Assembly: GCA_018697195.1 (NCBI GenBank) | Contig: CM031878.1 | Coordinates: forward strand, 66,891,331-66,955,330 | Length of the DNA: 64,000 nt | Reading direction: 5' to 3' | Source of the DNA: Certhia americana | Lineage: Eukaryota; Chordata; Aves; Passeriformes; Certhiidae | Shown here: positions 24,431 to 37,571 of the stretch, piece after piece | How positions within the stretch are numbered: position 1 is the first letter of the stretch | Layout: the number at the start of each line of letters is the position of its first letter | Position numbers and translations under genes: made by a program | The notes under the pieces: generated by a model | Databases searched by the model: none | Told to the model about the DNA's origin: nothing | What the model saw: the letters and a program-made list of their open reading frames with translations, nothing else

Positions 24431-27400
24431 CGTCAATGGCGCGTTACAACCCTAAAGGCTTATGACATTTGCATTTACGCTAATGCAAGTACGGCTATTG
24501 ACTTGCATATGTTAAGATTATGGGACCAGAATTTTTTCTGCGGTTGAGTTTTTTTTGTTGGTAGGTTTTGTTTTTGTTTTTGTTTTGTTTTTTTTTTTTT
24601 TTAAATGATTTTCACCTCATGCTTTACAGAGAATATTTTTTTACCCTGCTTTAAATAGTCTGCTCTTCTGTTTGGTTTAGGATGTAAATGATGTATTTTT
24701 CTAGCTGCAACCATAAATTCTGTATCCTCCAGCCTCACAGAATGAAGTAGTAGTTCTCATAGCCAATCCTCAACATTTAATTCTCTAAACTCACCTTTGA
24801 GGGGGATAAAAAACCATAAAAACAAACATCAAACAACAAAACTTCCTACCTTGAGAAAAGAAATAAGACCAACCTAAACTTGAGATAGTTGGAATTGTGA
24901 TCTAGTCAGATTAAGTGGGTGAAGGAAAGGCTGCTCTATTGGCATGCCCTTATTCCACCTCCTCTTATCATTAGTAATTCTATTCCATTCTTATCTGATT
25001 ATGCAGGGACATATTAACTCACTGGCAAATGAATACGCTGTGGAAAAAACTCCCTCAAATGCAAATTAAACAGGAGTTGAAGATACTGAACACAAGGAAG
25101 CTCCTTGTACTCCTACCCGTCTGCTGACAGCTGAGCTGCCAGCCACCCTTCCTACAAAAATAAAAGTCATAATCTAGCAAATATTGCAGAAATTATGTCT
25201 TTCTCGTCTCCTTGGAAGAAATCTGATATTTAGTAAACCCTTAACATTCACACTTATTAGTTATCTGACATTATGTTTTTGAAATGCCACATTTTAAAAT
25301 AAAACAGAGAGCAAGAATTAGATTGCACGTTTACATCAAGCCCAGTTGTTGAACACATAGACACACTTGGGCCTCAGTGGTGCATGATTTTTCCAGGGGT
25401 TTATCATCTTTCCCAGATCTGATCAATGACAACAGTAAAACTCTGGTACCTTGCAGGGTCTGACAGATAGGAAGGACAAGAACTAACATTTTTGTGTATT
25501 TTTCAGGGATTTCACTCTGGTCATCCTTATGAAGTTCACTAACACTCCTTCACTTGAGCTTAAGCATAGAAGGTGTCATATGTATAAGAAAAATGGCAAT
25601 CAAAGCAAGAAGGAAAAACCTCCCAAAAAGTTTAAAGACAATTCCAAATAGACTATACACCAAAGTGCACACACACACTGGAAAATTACTTGTATTTTTT
25701 TCAATTTTACTATTATGCAATTTTTATTTTTGGACCATGTCAAAATCTTTCTTAAGTTGTTTTTAGAGCTATACTAGGTAATTTATAAATATTATTTTTT
25801 TAAGTCTACCAGGGATTTCATAGTGAACATACCACCATATTTTAGAAAAATGACACTTACTATTATTTTTTCTTAGGGTGAAGGGAGAACCTGTGATTTA
25901 GCATGTATGCATTTCTAGGCCGAGTAACTACTAGGCCTGATTTGCAGGCAAAATAAGGATCTGTGCCTCAAGCCAGTGTGTGTGAAGCTCACTCAATATT
26001 CAGGAATATTTGGTTTTGAAAGCACATGCAGATCTTTATGTTCATAAGCCATTTGTGTTAAGCAGATACTCATATTATGAAGAACATATTGAGACAGCCA
26101 AAAACCACTGCACATGTTGTCAGGTTCACCATCAAAACTCCTATTTTTTATCTACAATATTCAGCATTTAGGTAGCAAGCATGGAAGATGCAAAAAACAG
26201 AGGGTACAAATGGCAGCTTGTGTTCTTTGAACTGCTTTAAGGAAAAATAAGCTGATTTGCTGAGGTTCTATGTAAAGTGATTGAGTGAAAACAATTATTT
26301 GCTATTTTATGTATGTCATGTCACATTACTCAGTCATACCTTTTTATTTTGTTATGTTTTTATCTAATGTAGTTGTATTTTGCTTTGTCCTTCAAATTAA
26401 AGCAATGAAAACTAAGAACTGGCACAGTGTGAACTTAAAATTTATTTAATACTTTGACTTTCCAGAGCTCAAATACCTCTGATCCATTTGTTTCATGGTG
26501 TTAGTTGGCTTAACCTTTTTAGATTTCTCCAAACAAAATAACTTGAGCTGCAGCAAGTTGTTTGCCAGGGATTTGAACTCTGTAAAGAATGGGGAAAAAA
26601 GTCACTTAGCTCCTTAGTGTGTTGAAGAAAATATATTTACTCTCATTTGTGTGTTAGACTCCTGCTCACCTGGTTTCATTGTTTTTACTATGTCAATTCT
26701 GCCTGTACAATATGCTCCCATTTCCCCCATTAGTCCTGGCAACTGCTTCTTGAAATGTGCAGGGCATTAATAAAAATAATAGCAAAAATCGTGTTCAATA
26801 TGAATGTCCTTTTTCTATAAGGTGAAGTGTTAATATAGCAATATAAATACAGGATATAATCTGTATTTATTCAATGGAAAAACTGTCGAAGATATGGTAA
26901 CTGCATGAAAGGATCCCCTGTATTTGCTCACTCAGGTTCTTTACACATAGTATTTTAAAACATGGCTTATTTCATTTTGACACAACACTGTGGCTTTTCT
27001 TTTTCCAACAAAAGGAAGGAGAAAAGAAGCAGACATACCATATAGCAATTCAGCTCAGAACACAAAATAGAAGCCAGTATCTCAGGGTATAGGACTTCAG
27101 CAGCTCTGAAAATGAGTGGAGGCCTATGGGGGATAGTCAACTGAATAACAAGGCTGGGTGATTCTCAAATAAGGTTCAAGATATTTTTAGTAGGATAGTT
27201 TGAACACAGGAGCACACAGTGTTCAAGCTGTTGATATTCCAGACAAAATGCAAAAGAAATTAGAAGAGAAATTGTAATACTGGAGAACTAACCTCATTGT
27301 GAAAGTTTTGGGGTGTGCAGTCAGTTTTATTTATCACAGAGAAGCTGAATGAGAGCATGGGTCATAGTCACAAGTTCCAATAAGGAATCAGAAATTTGAT

Positions 27401-27639
27401 GATATAGAGCTCCATTAGAGATATAACTGCATGGAATGTATTGGTGATAAACTTAGATACTAACTCAGATTGTCTCTGTGTCATCTTGATGGGCAGCGTT
27501 CCTTCTAAACATAAAGGTCATTAACTATTTTTGCCATATGCAAAAATTTGATAGATTCTGACTTGCTGGTTCGAACACTGGCCCAAGCAATGAGGAGAAT
27601 ATATTCCCAGTTCTGGTCATGACTTATAACCAGTTTGTT

Positions 27640-28010
27640 TGGCTTTCTTCCCCAGGCTTCTTGGCCAGCAGCACAGCATCAGCATGGTGCAGGACATCTC
27701 TTTCTGAGCAGCAGTGACCTGATGAAGCCACCTTCTCCAAGTTCCTCTGAAGGCATAGCATGTGCCTTGCTTTTTAGGATGCAGGTGGGGAATGGCAAGG
27801 GGCAATGCAGTATATTCTGTCCCTGCTGCCAGAAGGAGAAGTCATCACCGCTGTCCACAGCCTGGCAGTACACACGGGGCCCTGGCCGGGCTGGGGAATG
27901 TGCGGCATGACCGCTGGATCCCTGATGTGGTGCTGTGTTTGTCATCCCCAGGCAGCGGCTCTCCCACCCTAAGGCAAGCAGCTTTAGCTTCCCTGAGACT
28001 GGTCTAGCAA
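27640..28010. other. GC-rich patch of unknown nature
   Basis: A block of about 370 bases with raised G+C and overlapping open frames on both strands. The predicted peptides are low in any recognisable motif. It might be an ancient transposon fragment, since the texture resembles mobile-element sequence, but I could not match it to CR1 or the LTRs seen elsewhere here. Confidence 0.35.
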
Positions 28011-28995
28011 TCACCCAGTCCTTGCATCAGCCTGGGGAAACAACATGTGAGATTCTTGCCTGTATTTTAGTTGAGTTTTTCCGTGATAGGGATAAATGAC
28101 TGAGAGAGAAAAGAAAGCAAAAACCGCCAAACAAAAGAGCACAAATTCATTTGTATGAGTCACTAGGCAGTCCTCAAGTCATGATGACATTGAAGTACTA
28201 GTGACCCTGCTGGGATAAACTCAGCTTCTAAATGAAATGCCCATGTTATTTGAACATCTTTTTGGACAGCTTCATTTAAAATGGGCTGTCTTCAAACTAT
28301 CAGTGCCCCTCAAGAGCTCCATCTGAGTCTCCGTATTATCTTCAGGTCAAATTACAGACCTCATTCAGCCAGTCATTGTGGCTGGTTTAGGGCAATGAAA
28401 GTTACAGTCAGAGTAATAGGAAATAATTTCAAATAATATCTTATTACTTCTGTGAATTCTGAGGTTTTGGTTTTCTGAAATATATGTAAATATAAAAGAA
28501 CATGAAAAAGAGAGAAAAATCTGTCAAACATAGCATTTGGTATGTTTTTCAGCATTTTACAGCTCCAGAAATATTCTGTGGAAGATTTTATGGTGAATGT
28601 TTTCCAATTTAGCATAGTTATAGCAACTGAATATTTGACCCGTTTTCCTTGGAGTAGTATTTTCAATGGATCTTTATACAGAAACAATCTGTCTACTCTT
28701 GTGAAAATTGTGGGTTTGGGCTCAGTTTTTTTTGTTTGATTTGTTGGCTTTATAATTTTTTTTTTGTTTGGTTGTTTTGTTTTTTTTTAAATTTAATGAC
28801 TGCCACATTCCACTGCAAAAACATTATCACTGTGCTACTCTTCTTTCTCCCTTGCGTGCCTGCTCCTTTTCACATCAGGTGGATGATGCAAAGTCTTATA
28901 TTAATGAAGAAGCAATCTGTGATCAGCATCTGAGAGCTCTTTATACCCTGTGCTAACAATGTTTTGATATAATCTCCCCTCTCTCCCTCCCCCAG

Positions 28996-29137
28996 CTGGC
29001 TTCCCGTGTGTGCTGGAGCCCTTGCTGGCAGCCTGCCCGGCGAGCAGCGCTCCTGTAGATTTCAGCCTCTCTCCAGGAGTTGCCTGCCTTCAGCATAATG
29101 GGCAACATTGAAAGCAGCAAGGCGTTCGGTCGGCAAG
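28996..29137 (+). other. Candidate exon with 5' UTR and translation start
   Basis: The exon is bounded on the left by a strong acceptor: an uninterrupted pyrimidine tract of T and C runs to CCCCCAG (AG at 28994-28995). On the right a donor AAG|GTCAGA has its GT at 29138-29139; it fits the consensus except at intron position +3. The 142-base segment is distinctly GC-richer than its flanks. It has no ATG before 29098 and contains an in-frame TAG at 29056-29058, 42 bases upstream of the start. That matches a 5' UTR followed by a start codon. The missing upstream exon(s) would be non-coding; CpG island 2, about 22 kb to the left, is the most plausible origin (inference). Confidence 0.5.
29098..29137 (+). 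CDS. First coding exon of an unidentified gene, N-terminus MGNIESSKAFGRQ (partial)
   Basis: Forty coding bases give MGNIESSKAFGRQ plus one base, so the exon ends in phase 1. The start has a strong Kozak context (A at -3, G at +4) and an in-frame stop 42 bases upstream, so translation cannot begin earlier in this exon. The peptide fits the N-myristoylation consensus: glycine after the initiator Met, no bulky charge at position 3, serine at position 6 and lysine at position 8 (family knowledge: such proteins are cotranslationally myristoylated and often membrane-anchored). If splicing did not occur, the frame would run into a stop at TAG about 40 bases on (29176-29178), so the donor is needed for a longer product. 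I do not recognise the protein. Remaining exons were not found in the window. Alternatives are a rare alternative first exon of a known gene, or a chance coincidence of signals. Confidence 0.45.
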
Positions 29138-29654
29138 GTCAGAGTGCCTTTCATTCCTGCAATAATCAACCAGTGTAGCTCTTCCTCAGACCTGGGGAGA
29201 GAGAAGATAGAGGTCAAAAGAGCAATTACATTTCACGTTGACTCCAGGAAAGGCTTGGAACACAAAACTGAAAAGAAAACAGCATAGAGCCTCCCTCTCT
29301 CACATTCCTTTTCCTGGTCATTATTATTAGAACAGTGCAGCAACCATGTCCATTATAAGCACTATAACATGAAGAACCATTTTTGCTCCTGGATGAGATC
29401 TTTCTTCTCAGATGTTTAGTGCTGTCAGCATCTTGCAAAGGAATGTAAATGAAAACACCATGTCCCACCAGAGACAGTGAGTAAAGGCTATTAATTACAT
29501 CTGAATTTTAACACAGGCCAATTCTGGAGCAAGTAGTTATGCTAGTTTTCATCTGTAATCTGTCTTTGAATTATCATAGCTTTATTTATTTAGTGTTAAA
29601 ATGGTAATTTAGAGAATATAATTTATATGAAAATGTCAGTAATTTTCATTTGCC

Positions 29655-29830
29655 ATATTGTCATTTACAGAGCTGTCTTTATTTGACCCTACAGCTGCTG
29701 GGCCTAATTACTTTAATGGCATTAATTGTAGTGACCATTTAGGTATTTTAGCTTTTAATTGCTATTACTGCACAGCTGAGATCATTACAAAATTATCATG
29801 TTTGTTTCACAGACATCTTCTGTTGCTTGC
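29655..29830. promoter_or_regulatory. Possible enhancer: homeodomain-core cluster
   Basis: TAATTA at 29705-29710, TTTAATGG, ATTAATTG at 29721-29728 and TTTTAATTG near 29754-29762 fall within about 60 bases, 0.6 kb downstream of the coding-start exon. Clusters of TAAT cores are a hallmark of homeodomain-bound enhancers (established). Whether this is conserved or active is not known. Confidence 0.25.
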
Positions 29831-30328
29831 TAGTATTCCTGAAACATAGTCTGCCAAAGATTTAGCAAAAAAACCACAAAAAAAACCCTGTGAAACATAA
29901 ATTTTAGACAGCCCTTTCAGCAGAGCAACCTGTAAACTCTAAAACTCTAATGCGAATGTGGTGTGATAGTAGAAGAATGTAACTGATCCATTTACTCATT
30001 GCCCTACCCTGTCTTTATGAAAGCTGAATTAGCTCGGTGTTGACAAAGGATTAAGAAACTTGGTAGTGACATTCCTCACAGTAAACAAAGCCATTCTCAT
30101 TCCACATTTCACACTGAAGGCAGCCACTTCAAGAGTATACACTTCTTTGTTTCCAGCTATAGAGTGCAAACATGGCTTTATTCCATGGTTTCTTATGAAA
30201 CGAAATGTGAGTACAATGTCTCTATCCCACAGAACACCTGGTATTATTCACTCCTCTGTTGAAAGCACTATATCACTAACGGATTGAAAAACATATTTAT
30301 TTTATCAACCATTACAAGCAACAGGACT

Positions 30329-30387
30329 TTTTTCCTTTTTTTCTTTTTTCCTTTTTCTTTTTTCTTTTTTTTTTCTCTTTTTTTTTG
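30329..30387. repeat. (CT5-6)n pyrimidine tract
   Basis: T runs of five to eleven separated by single or double C. Ordinary simple sequence. Confidence 0.85.
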
Positions 30388-33300
30388 TGGTGTTACTGTT
30401 GCTTGGCAAGGTGAAAAGAGACATAAAATTTTGTCCAAGACCTTTTGAGTTCAGATCTCTTCAAGTATAATACAATTAGTAGCCAACACTTAAAAATCAC
30501 ATGTAAACAGAGCATTGCTCTAGGCAAAGTCCTAAAACCTAGACCTCACCAAGGCAAAACAAACTGAGGATCCAAGAGCAGCTGAATCAACATGAAATAG
30601 GGATTTGTTTAGATGGTGGAAGCTGTTCACACCCCAGTGGACTGCCCTGCTCTAGCCCTACCAGCTCTGACATCTCTCTGGCCATGTCAACATTTGACCC
30701 ACTGGGAACAGTGGTTAAAATCAGTTGTATGAATTGGCACCATTTTTTCTTTCATTGCATTGCAGTGATAATCTGCTAGAGACAAATGCTGTTCAAATGG
30801 TTCACATAAGCTTTTGCAACTGTGGGTGGTGTTGTTCTCTGTTTGTTTGGTTGGGTTCATTTGTTTGTTTGTTTGTTTTCCAGTGGCTACCATTTGCTAG
30901 AAGAATAATTATGAAGTGGGAGTTCTGTTATGTGTATTATTGTGGTGTATCACTGTGAAAGACATGGCCTTAAAATTCAGGTTTAGGATGATATTGTAAT
31001 GGAAAATTCTGTTCTTTTCTCTTTCCCTAAGTACAAATGAACTTTATTGGTCTTTCCTGGACAGGTCATGGGAAATAAGGCATTTGTAAAAATGTTCCAC
31101 TGGTAACAATCCTCCAATTATAATCAGCTAGATAGTCTGCATGGAGAATATAAATGTTAACTTTCCCATTAGTGTTCTACTAATTGCACACAATCCTTTC
31201 AGAATATGACAAGATGCGTCAATTTTCCCTTTCTGAAGATGTTTCCCTACCATGATGACTTTTTGTGAATTAGTAGAAATACACATGATGGAAATCTTCA
31301 CTGTAGAAAAGATATATTGATTGCTCATGTCTTTATTACCTGGGATAATCTTGACAAGGGAGATCCTGCATCCATATATGATCTTTATTATGTGTTTTTT
31401 CTGGCATTAAAACAGGTCATAAGAAAAGGCCACCCTGAACAAGTAAGAAGAGATTAATAAAGGGGCTTAACTGAATGACTTAATGCTGTGAACAGAGAAA
31501 GGAGAAAAATGCAGTGCTGGTAAATTATTGCTAAGTCTCCATTGCCTGGGTGTTTCCATTCCTAGTTTATTTATAAGTTCTGTTCCAATATTATACAGAA
31601 TTTTTCAGTCATGTCTAATTTACAAGATAAAAGAATCCAAGGAACCCTACTGTCATGAAGCCTCATCATTTATTGACAATTTTAGGCTGCAGGATTAAGC
31701 ACCTGTAAACTGGCTGCACTGCCAAAATCACAGCCATTCCCACGCACACCTCAGGGTGCCCATTCCCTCCCCTGTGCTGACCAGCAGCCTGCCAGAAGCA
31801 GCACTAGTGAAGCAGAGACTAAAAGCAGATAAGGGAACTGATCCATCTGAAATCCATGGAGACAGACAAGGGCTGTCTCTGAGCTGTATCAGTTTCCTGA
31901 TCCCAGCTCATGGTACAAGCACATAAGCACTTGTGGTGGCTCTGGCTGCAAGGTGACACCAGTCTGGAGAGGATCAGCCAGCAGCTAAGAGGGCAGAGAC
32001 CTCTGCAGCAGCAGGAGTGGCATATGGACCTCATAGTACGGCTTTAACCTTCTGACATACTTCTGTGATCTCTTCCCTCCACTCTTCTCTATTTAAGGGA
32101 AGCTGACATTACAGCAAACAACATCCCACAGTTAATTGGCTAAGTGTATCTGACAACAGCATTAGAACTGCTCAGAGATACATCCATGGCTGTGATTCAC
32201 CTTGTTCAACTGCATACCTTACGAGACGTGGTTTTCAGAAAAGTGCGTCCTACTCTATATGTTTTTATGGTAAAAGTGGAAAGCACTCAAACTGGAGGTC
32301 TCAGGGCATGAAAAGATGATGAGCAAGGCCTTGATGTGGACCAGCCGCAGAAAGTTGAGGTGTCCCAGCTCACCTCAGTGACTGTAGCATAGCTCTGGAT
32401 TGATCTCATTTACTGAAATGAACATTTGAGATAGCTGACTGACAGAAGTACTTCTTCCAAATAAGAAAGTCTATTAGACTTTACATAGTGACTGTAAGGA
32501 ATAGATTAGAACAATACCAACCTCCCCAACGGCATATGATACAGTTCAGTTTTAAAAAAAACCCCAAAACATAGCAAACTAGAAAAAAAACAACCCAAAA
32601 ACTTTCCCATAAAAATCAGGAAAAAAACTCTCATCGACATTGTTCAGAACAGGAAAAAGATCAATAGGCTGTAAAAAGTGTGTATGTGCTCTGTTTATGG
32701 AAAACTAAGCAATATAAAACATATGGCAATGCCACATGGAAAGAAATATTTAAAAAAATATTTGCTATAGGAATAAGCCTGTCAAGGGAAGAGTTAGTGA
32801 TGGGGCTCTTTAAACAGTGTTAAACATTTCAATCCAGACTTGACCTCATTTTGTACATTCATCTTTTACTGATTGGAATTATTTATTTAATTCCATTTTA
32901 TTTTACTTTCTGGTAACTCTCCAGACTTCTTGGAATCCTCTAAAATTTAATACTCAATAAGAAAATATAGTATTTCCCAGTAAAACCCCTTATTCATTAA
33001 ATTGCCTATTATGAATTCTCCTGTTAACAGATTCTCACAGTCTCCTAAAGAAGGTCTGGCAATAGCACATCATAAAAAATCAGCAAAGTTTCCTATAATC
33101 TTCAACTTGTTCTCTTGCAAACTTGAGGATTTGCTAAGTACCTACATAAGATAAGAAGGCATACTTTATGGCATACCCCAAGAGTAATGAATGTACAGTA
33201 TGGGACATGGAAGAAACTAGTAGGCTAAACTTCTGCAAAATCAAATCGTTTATTGTCAGAGACTGCTCTTGAAACTGAACTTATTTGCTTTCAGACCAAT

Positions 33301-33918
33301 TGTTACCTGACTATGACAACCTATAGAAAACTAGGGTGTGAAATTCTCCTTGAGAATGACTCCAAAACACCTCAGTGTGGGCGATCCTTAAATCTCCAGT
33401 GATGCCTTTCCAACGGTGTGTCAAATCTGTTACTTTCATCAAGCCTTGCTTTAGCAGTGCCGGTTGTCAGTGCTGGTTCCCACTGCTGCCGTTTGAAGGG
33501 ATCCCTGACCCCTGATCACATGGGAGAAAACGCAGCTCCTAAGACACACATCTGGAAGCACTATAATAAACAGCATATGCTCACAGTGATCCTTCTGCCA
33601 TTTCACCTGCATATTGTCAGCAGGCAAAGTACCACCTTTACCATACAGACTAAAATAGAAAATGGCCCAGCTTCTGCTGTCACAACATTTATTTCAGTGC
33701 TTCAAGTCAAGACTTCATGTCTTCTCATGTTTGCCTCACTGAAGTTAAAACGCAGGGTAACCTGCATATAATTACATGTAACAGCTTGTAATTGCATTGC
33801 ATGTTTAATGGTGAAACAAGCTGAGATGTTCTTCCCTCCATCTGTCCTTGGCTGCTTGCATGTACATTCACACAAGCAGGAAATTACATCATAGTAACAA
33901 TAATAACTAAAAATGAAA

Positions 33919-33941
33919 CTAAACCAAACCAAACCAAACCA
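33919..33941 (+). repeat. (AAACC)n microsatellite
   Basis: Between four and five perfect AAACC units followed by an A run. Confidence 0.9.
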
Positions 33942-34448
33942 AAAAAACAAACAGCTGGGCATCACTATTTAGAGAACATCTCCAATATTTAGATGAAAAT
34001 ATTGCCTTCAGATTCATAGCTGTAAAAGCAGAAGTGGTTACCTTTGGGATGAAGAACCTGGAGAACTGCTGAGGAAAAGTGCTGTGAAAACCTAGAAGAA
34101 AATGTATGTAGGGAAAATCTGTGTATTATGTTCCAGCATCCTTTGTAAGATTTCTATTAATTAGAGGCTGTTTGATGAAAAATAGACATATTAAATAAAA
34201 TAATTCACAAGTGGTATATCAAGGAAAGCTGTGATTTTCTCTGGTAGTGTTGTCCAGTTTAATAGAGTGTTATGACCTTTCAAAAACAGATTTCCATATA
34301 GTGTTGCTTCCCCCAAATTAGAGATTAAAAGATTGTTATGAATTCTGTAGGAGCTATTATGGATACTAGGAAGTCCACAGAAATAAGTGAGAGCCCAGTT
34401 CTTACACATTGAAATGCAGTTGCCTCAAATATGTGTCAGGACAAAACA

Positions 34449-34478
34449 TTTAATTAAATTAAATTAAATTAAATTAAA
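34449..34478. repeat. (AAATT)n pentanucleotide microsatellite
   Basis: About six perfect units of a TTAAA/AAATT pentamer. Likely length-polymorphic. Confidence 0.9.
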
Positions 34479-35516
34479 GCAGTGAATCAGCAAAATCTTG
34501 GGGAAAATGAAAATGCAATGAAAGAGTAGTGTGCAGATGAACACCATATAGGCATGAGAACAGATTTTTTTCCCCAATGAATGTATAGCATGCAAATGAT
34601 TCAGAGGGGGTGAGCAAGGATGCTAAAGTCTTTTCAGTGACTCCTTATATGGCTGTTGAAACTTCTGCAGCTTCTTCTTTGTCCTGGTTTCTCTCAGTCA
34701 GCATTCTTTAGTCCCAAATGAAATCCCTCTGAAGACTTTATAAAATCCAGGAATAATATAATTCACTTTTTCTGTGCAAAGGCCAGAGGTGCCTCTCAGT
34801 ATGGTTCCTCAAAAGTGTGACTTGGATGACAGTCAGGAGTGTCCTGCTGGGCATTGAATCCTGAGCTTTCCAGAATGTGAGGTGGATGTTTTCTCAGACT
34901 CAATGGACATTCATCTAATCCCTAAGCCAGTGAATGAATAACACAAAGATAAAATTGATATAAATACTAATTATATTACTAATTGTTTTACTGTTTATTT
35001 GTAGGTCGCATTGTGATATAACTATATTTATTTTATTATTTATTGGTTAAGTATTTTCATTTTTAGCTTACTTATTTTAATATAAATGTAAATAATTAAC
35101 AATAATCAAACTAGTTAAAAGAATTTGGGGAATTTTTCTTTTCGGAAAACACTCTATCCTGTAGGCATCGTCTAAAGAAGGTCTCAGTGGTTTCTTAGAG
35201 TATTTCTTGATATTAAAAATACTGCAGTAGGATTTATTATGTTGATTTGCTCCATTTTTTTTTCCAACAAAATGTCCAGAATTGAGTTTTTGTTCTACAT
35301 TGCTGTTTACAAGACTATTATTTAAACATCTTGAACAAGAAGCAATTGAAACAACAATTAATGTCTGAGTGTATCTGCCATCTTCAAATTTTCTATGCTT
35401 TGCTCATGAGGAAAAGTAGAATTGAAAATACACCAGACAATGTGCAATGAAACTTGGTCTGCTCATTTAGAAATTCAGATTTGTGGCATGATTTCCTCAC
35501 CTGCTGGATTCAATGG

Positions 35517-35538
35517 CATCATAGACTTGTCTATGATG
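35517..35538. repeat. Perfect palindrome, 10-bp arms, 2-nt centre
   Basis: CATCATAGAC, TT, GTCTATGATG. The arms are exact reverse complements. Confidence 0.9.
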
Positions 35539-37406
35539 GATGCTATTCAGTCTAAGGACTTGGAATGGTAATTTTCCTCCCCTTTTGGTATGTAAGAGAC
35601 AGAAAGACAAGAAAAGAAACTTGAGGATAATTTCTTAGGTGAGTTTTAACAATTACTGAGTAAAAAGGTATTTCTTCAATTTCCTTCGACAATTTTCTTG
35701 TAACTTTTGAAAGGAATGAATCATTATCCACAGAGTAGGTGGTATCATTTTCGTTATGATCCACATTTGCTCTTTTGCTTAATAAGTGGATGTAAGCCTC
35801 ATTTTATCAGACAAAGCCAATCCTTCTTTTAACAGTGAAATCACTAATGGCCTGATAATTCTTTCTAAATGTTTTAATTGCTCTCCTATTCTCTTTAGCA
35901 CCTTTCTTACTGTTTACAGCTTTTGGCCTTTATAGCTTTGATTGTACACTTTTTAGTTTTCTACTTTCTCTTTTTCCTCCTTTCTTTCTGACTAAATGTC
36001 TTCTGATGCTCCCTGAACCTCTCAGCAGCTTGCACTTTGCTTTGCCTGTTTATATTTCGCCTTTTAACATTAGTAACCATGCACTTGCATAGTCCACTGT
36101 CCTCTAACTCTGCCTTTGTGGACTAATGTAATGAAAATGTGTGTTTAATAAGATGCATTGTGTCTGTCCTTGGCCCTTTCCATGCCTATATGCACAGCAT
36201 CTGAAGAAAGAATCAGAAAAAATTCTAGACAGTCTCTTCCCGATTTGTGGTCCTGGTAATCTTATATTATTTTCTTTTAAATAAAATAGTTGCAGCAAAA
36301 AGGCTTATAAGTGCCACAGACCATAAATGCCCTGTCATTTGGTGATTTGGGTGGTGAAAAAGAAGAGTGAGGTGATGGCTTAATTTCCTTCTGGCTGGAG
36401 ACACACCTGATGAGATTACTTTCTGTGCAAGTTTTACACTTCCTATTTAAAAGAGAGATAAATGATCCTGAAAGGAAAGATTTCAGATAGCTCTTCCGCA
36501 GGAGGGTGTTCCAGTCTGGAGATTCAGAACAAGGATGCTGTGCCAATTGTCGGGCTAGGATGGTAACCCCAGTGCTCTGTGTTCGGGCTATGCTGCACCC
36601 TTTTGGGAAGTGCCTCCGAAGGTACAAGCAGCTCACTCAAGGATCCTTCTCTAGCACCCCGGGCAATTTAAAGTGGCCTGCTGTGCTTAGAGCTGTTAGG
36701 AAACTCTGGCCCTAAGTATCTGGGAAAGAGGTGTCATGATAAAATTTAGAAATAAAGTCTGCATTAAAGCACTTCGTTTTGGAAGGCTATTTTCTCTACA
36801 TTCCTTATCAAACTTAACAGAGAAAATTAGGTTCTGCCTGACAAAGCAGGTACTTAAACAGGCTGGCTTACCCACTGAAATCCAACATTTAAGTTTAGGC
36901 ACTTTTTTTGTAGAAATACAGCACGATATATAAAGAATGCTGCCCTTAAAGTCTGCTACCTTGGGGAGTTAGATTCTTCTTCTATTCCACGTTCACTTTG
37001 TTGATAAAATGCTTGACCTGTTGATCTTAGAGTAGTAGTCATAATTATGAAAATGTATATTTTGATAAGGAAGAGTGTTAATATGATACTACAGTAGCAC
37101 TGAAGTAGGAGGCAAGTTCTCTTTGGTATTAGAACCGTGTTCTCTTCTGCAACATTTGAAAAAGTTACATATGAGCGAATGCAGGTAGGGATGAATACTG
37201 CTGACACTGGGGGAAGAAAGTAAGCCCTAAGGTTATTATTTTCCCCGGAAAATCTTTTAGGGTATCTATATACTCACTGTATTGAGTACATATACAGAGA
37301 GGTTTTATACAACATGACCAATGAGGCTACCCCAAATGCAATTTATGCATTTACTACAAATAGTCCATGCTGAAAATCATACAGGAATTCTTGTGTTATA
37401 AATATA

Positions 37407-37432
37407 AATTGAGGTTTCCAATTGAGGATTCC
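37407..37432 (+). repeat. 13-bp tandem duplication
   Basis: AATTGAGGTTTCC followed directly by AATTGAGGATTCC, one mismatch, then AATT again. A small local duplication. Confidence 0.8.
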
Positions 37433-37571
37433 AATTTTATTGGCTAGTTAAGTAAACGATTTATCATTAACATTTGCAAGGATTCAGGGAATGTTGAAGG
37501 TGTGTCTTCATGTAAAACGGTGTCTAGTTAGACATGTTCATTGCAGATGAGGACCTGTCCTCGAGGATCAT

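Larger units (their letters stand above)
17215..28995. other. Intron-like non-coding DNA
   Basis: About 11.8 kb with no supportable gene. Features noted are short T or A runs (19921-19950, 21518-21538, 22220-22231, 24587-24602), a perfect inverted repeat at 22387-22415, and GC-richer patches at about 24130-24430 and 27640-28010. The GC-rich patches might be decayed repeats or regulatory islands but I cannot assign them. 19460-19720 has a motif-rich, possibly conserved texture. A weak acceptor/donor pair brackets about 22548-22595, but all frames there are short. Confidence 0.45.
29138..37571. other. Downstream intron-like DNA
   Basis: No further exon could be tied to the phase-1 donor at 29138. 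Simple repeats lie at 30329-30387, 33919-33941 and 34449-34478, and a perfect inverted repeat at 35517-35538. Open frames of 60-119 codons lack splice context. 31690-32040 is somewhat GC-richer with no assignment. Confidence 0.45.

Noticed and set aside
27565..27580. GGTTCGAACA resembling a tRNA B box
   Set aside because: No matching A box or cloverleaf stems upstream, and the following bases do not pair as an acceptor stem.
33418..33771. 117-codon plus-strand open frame
   Set aside because: No recognisable domain, no good acceptor or donor at its ends, and composition like the surrounding DNA.
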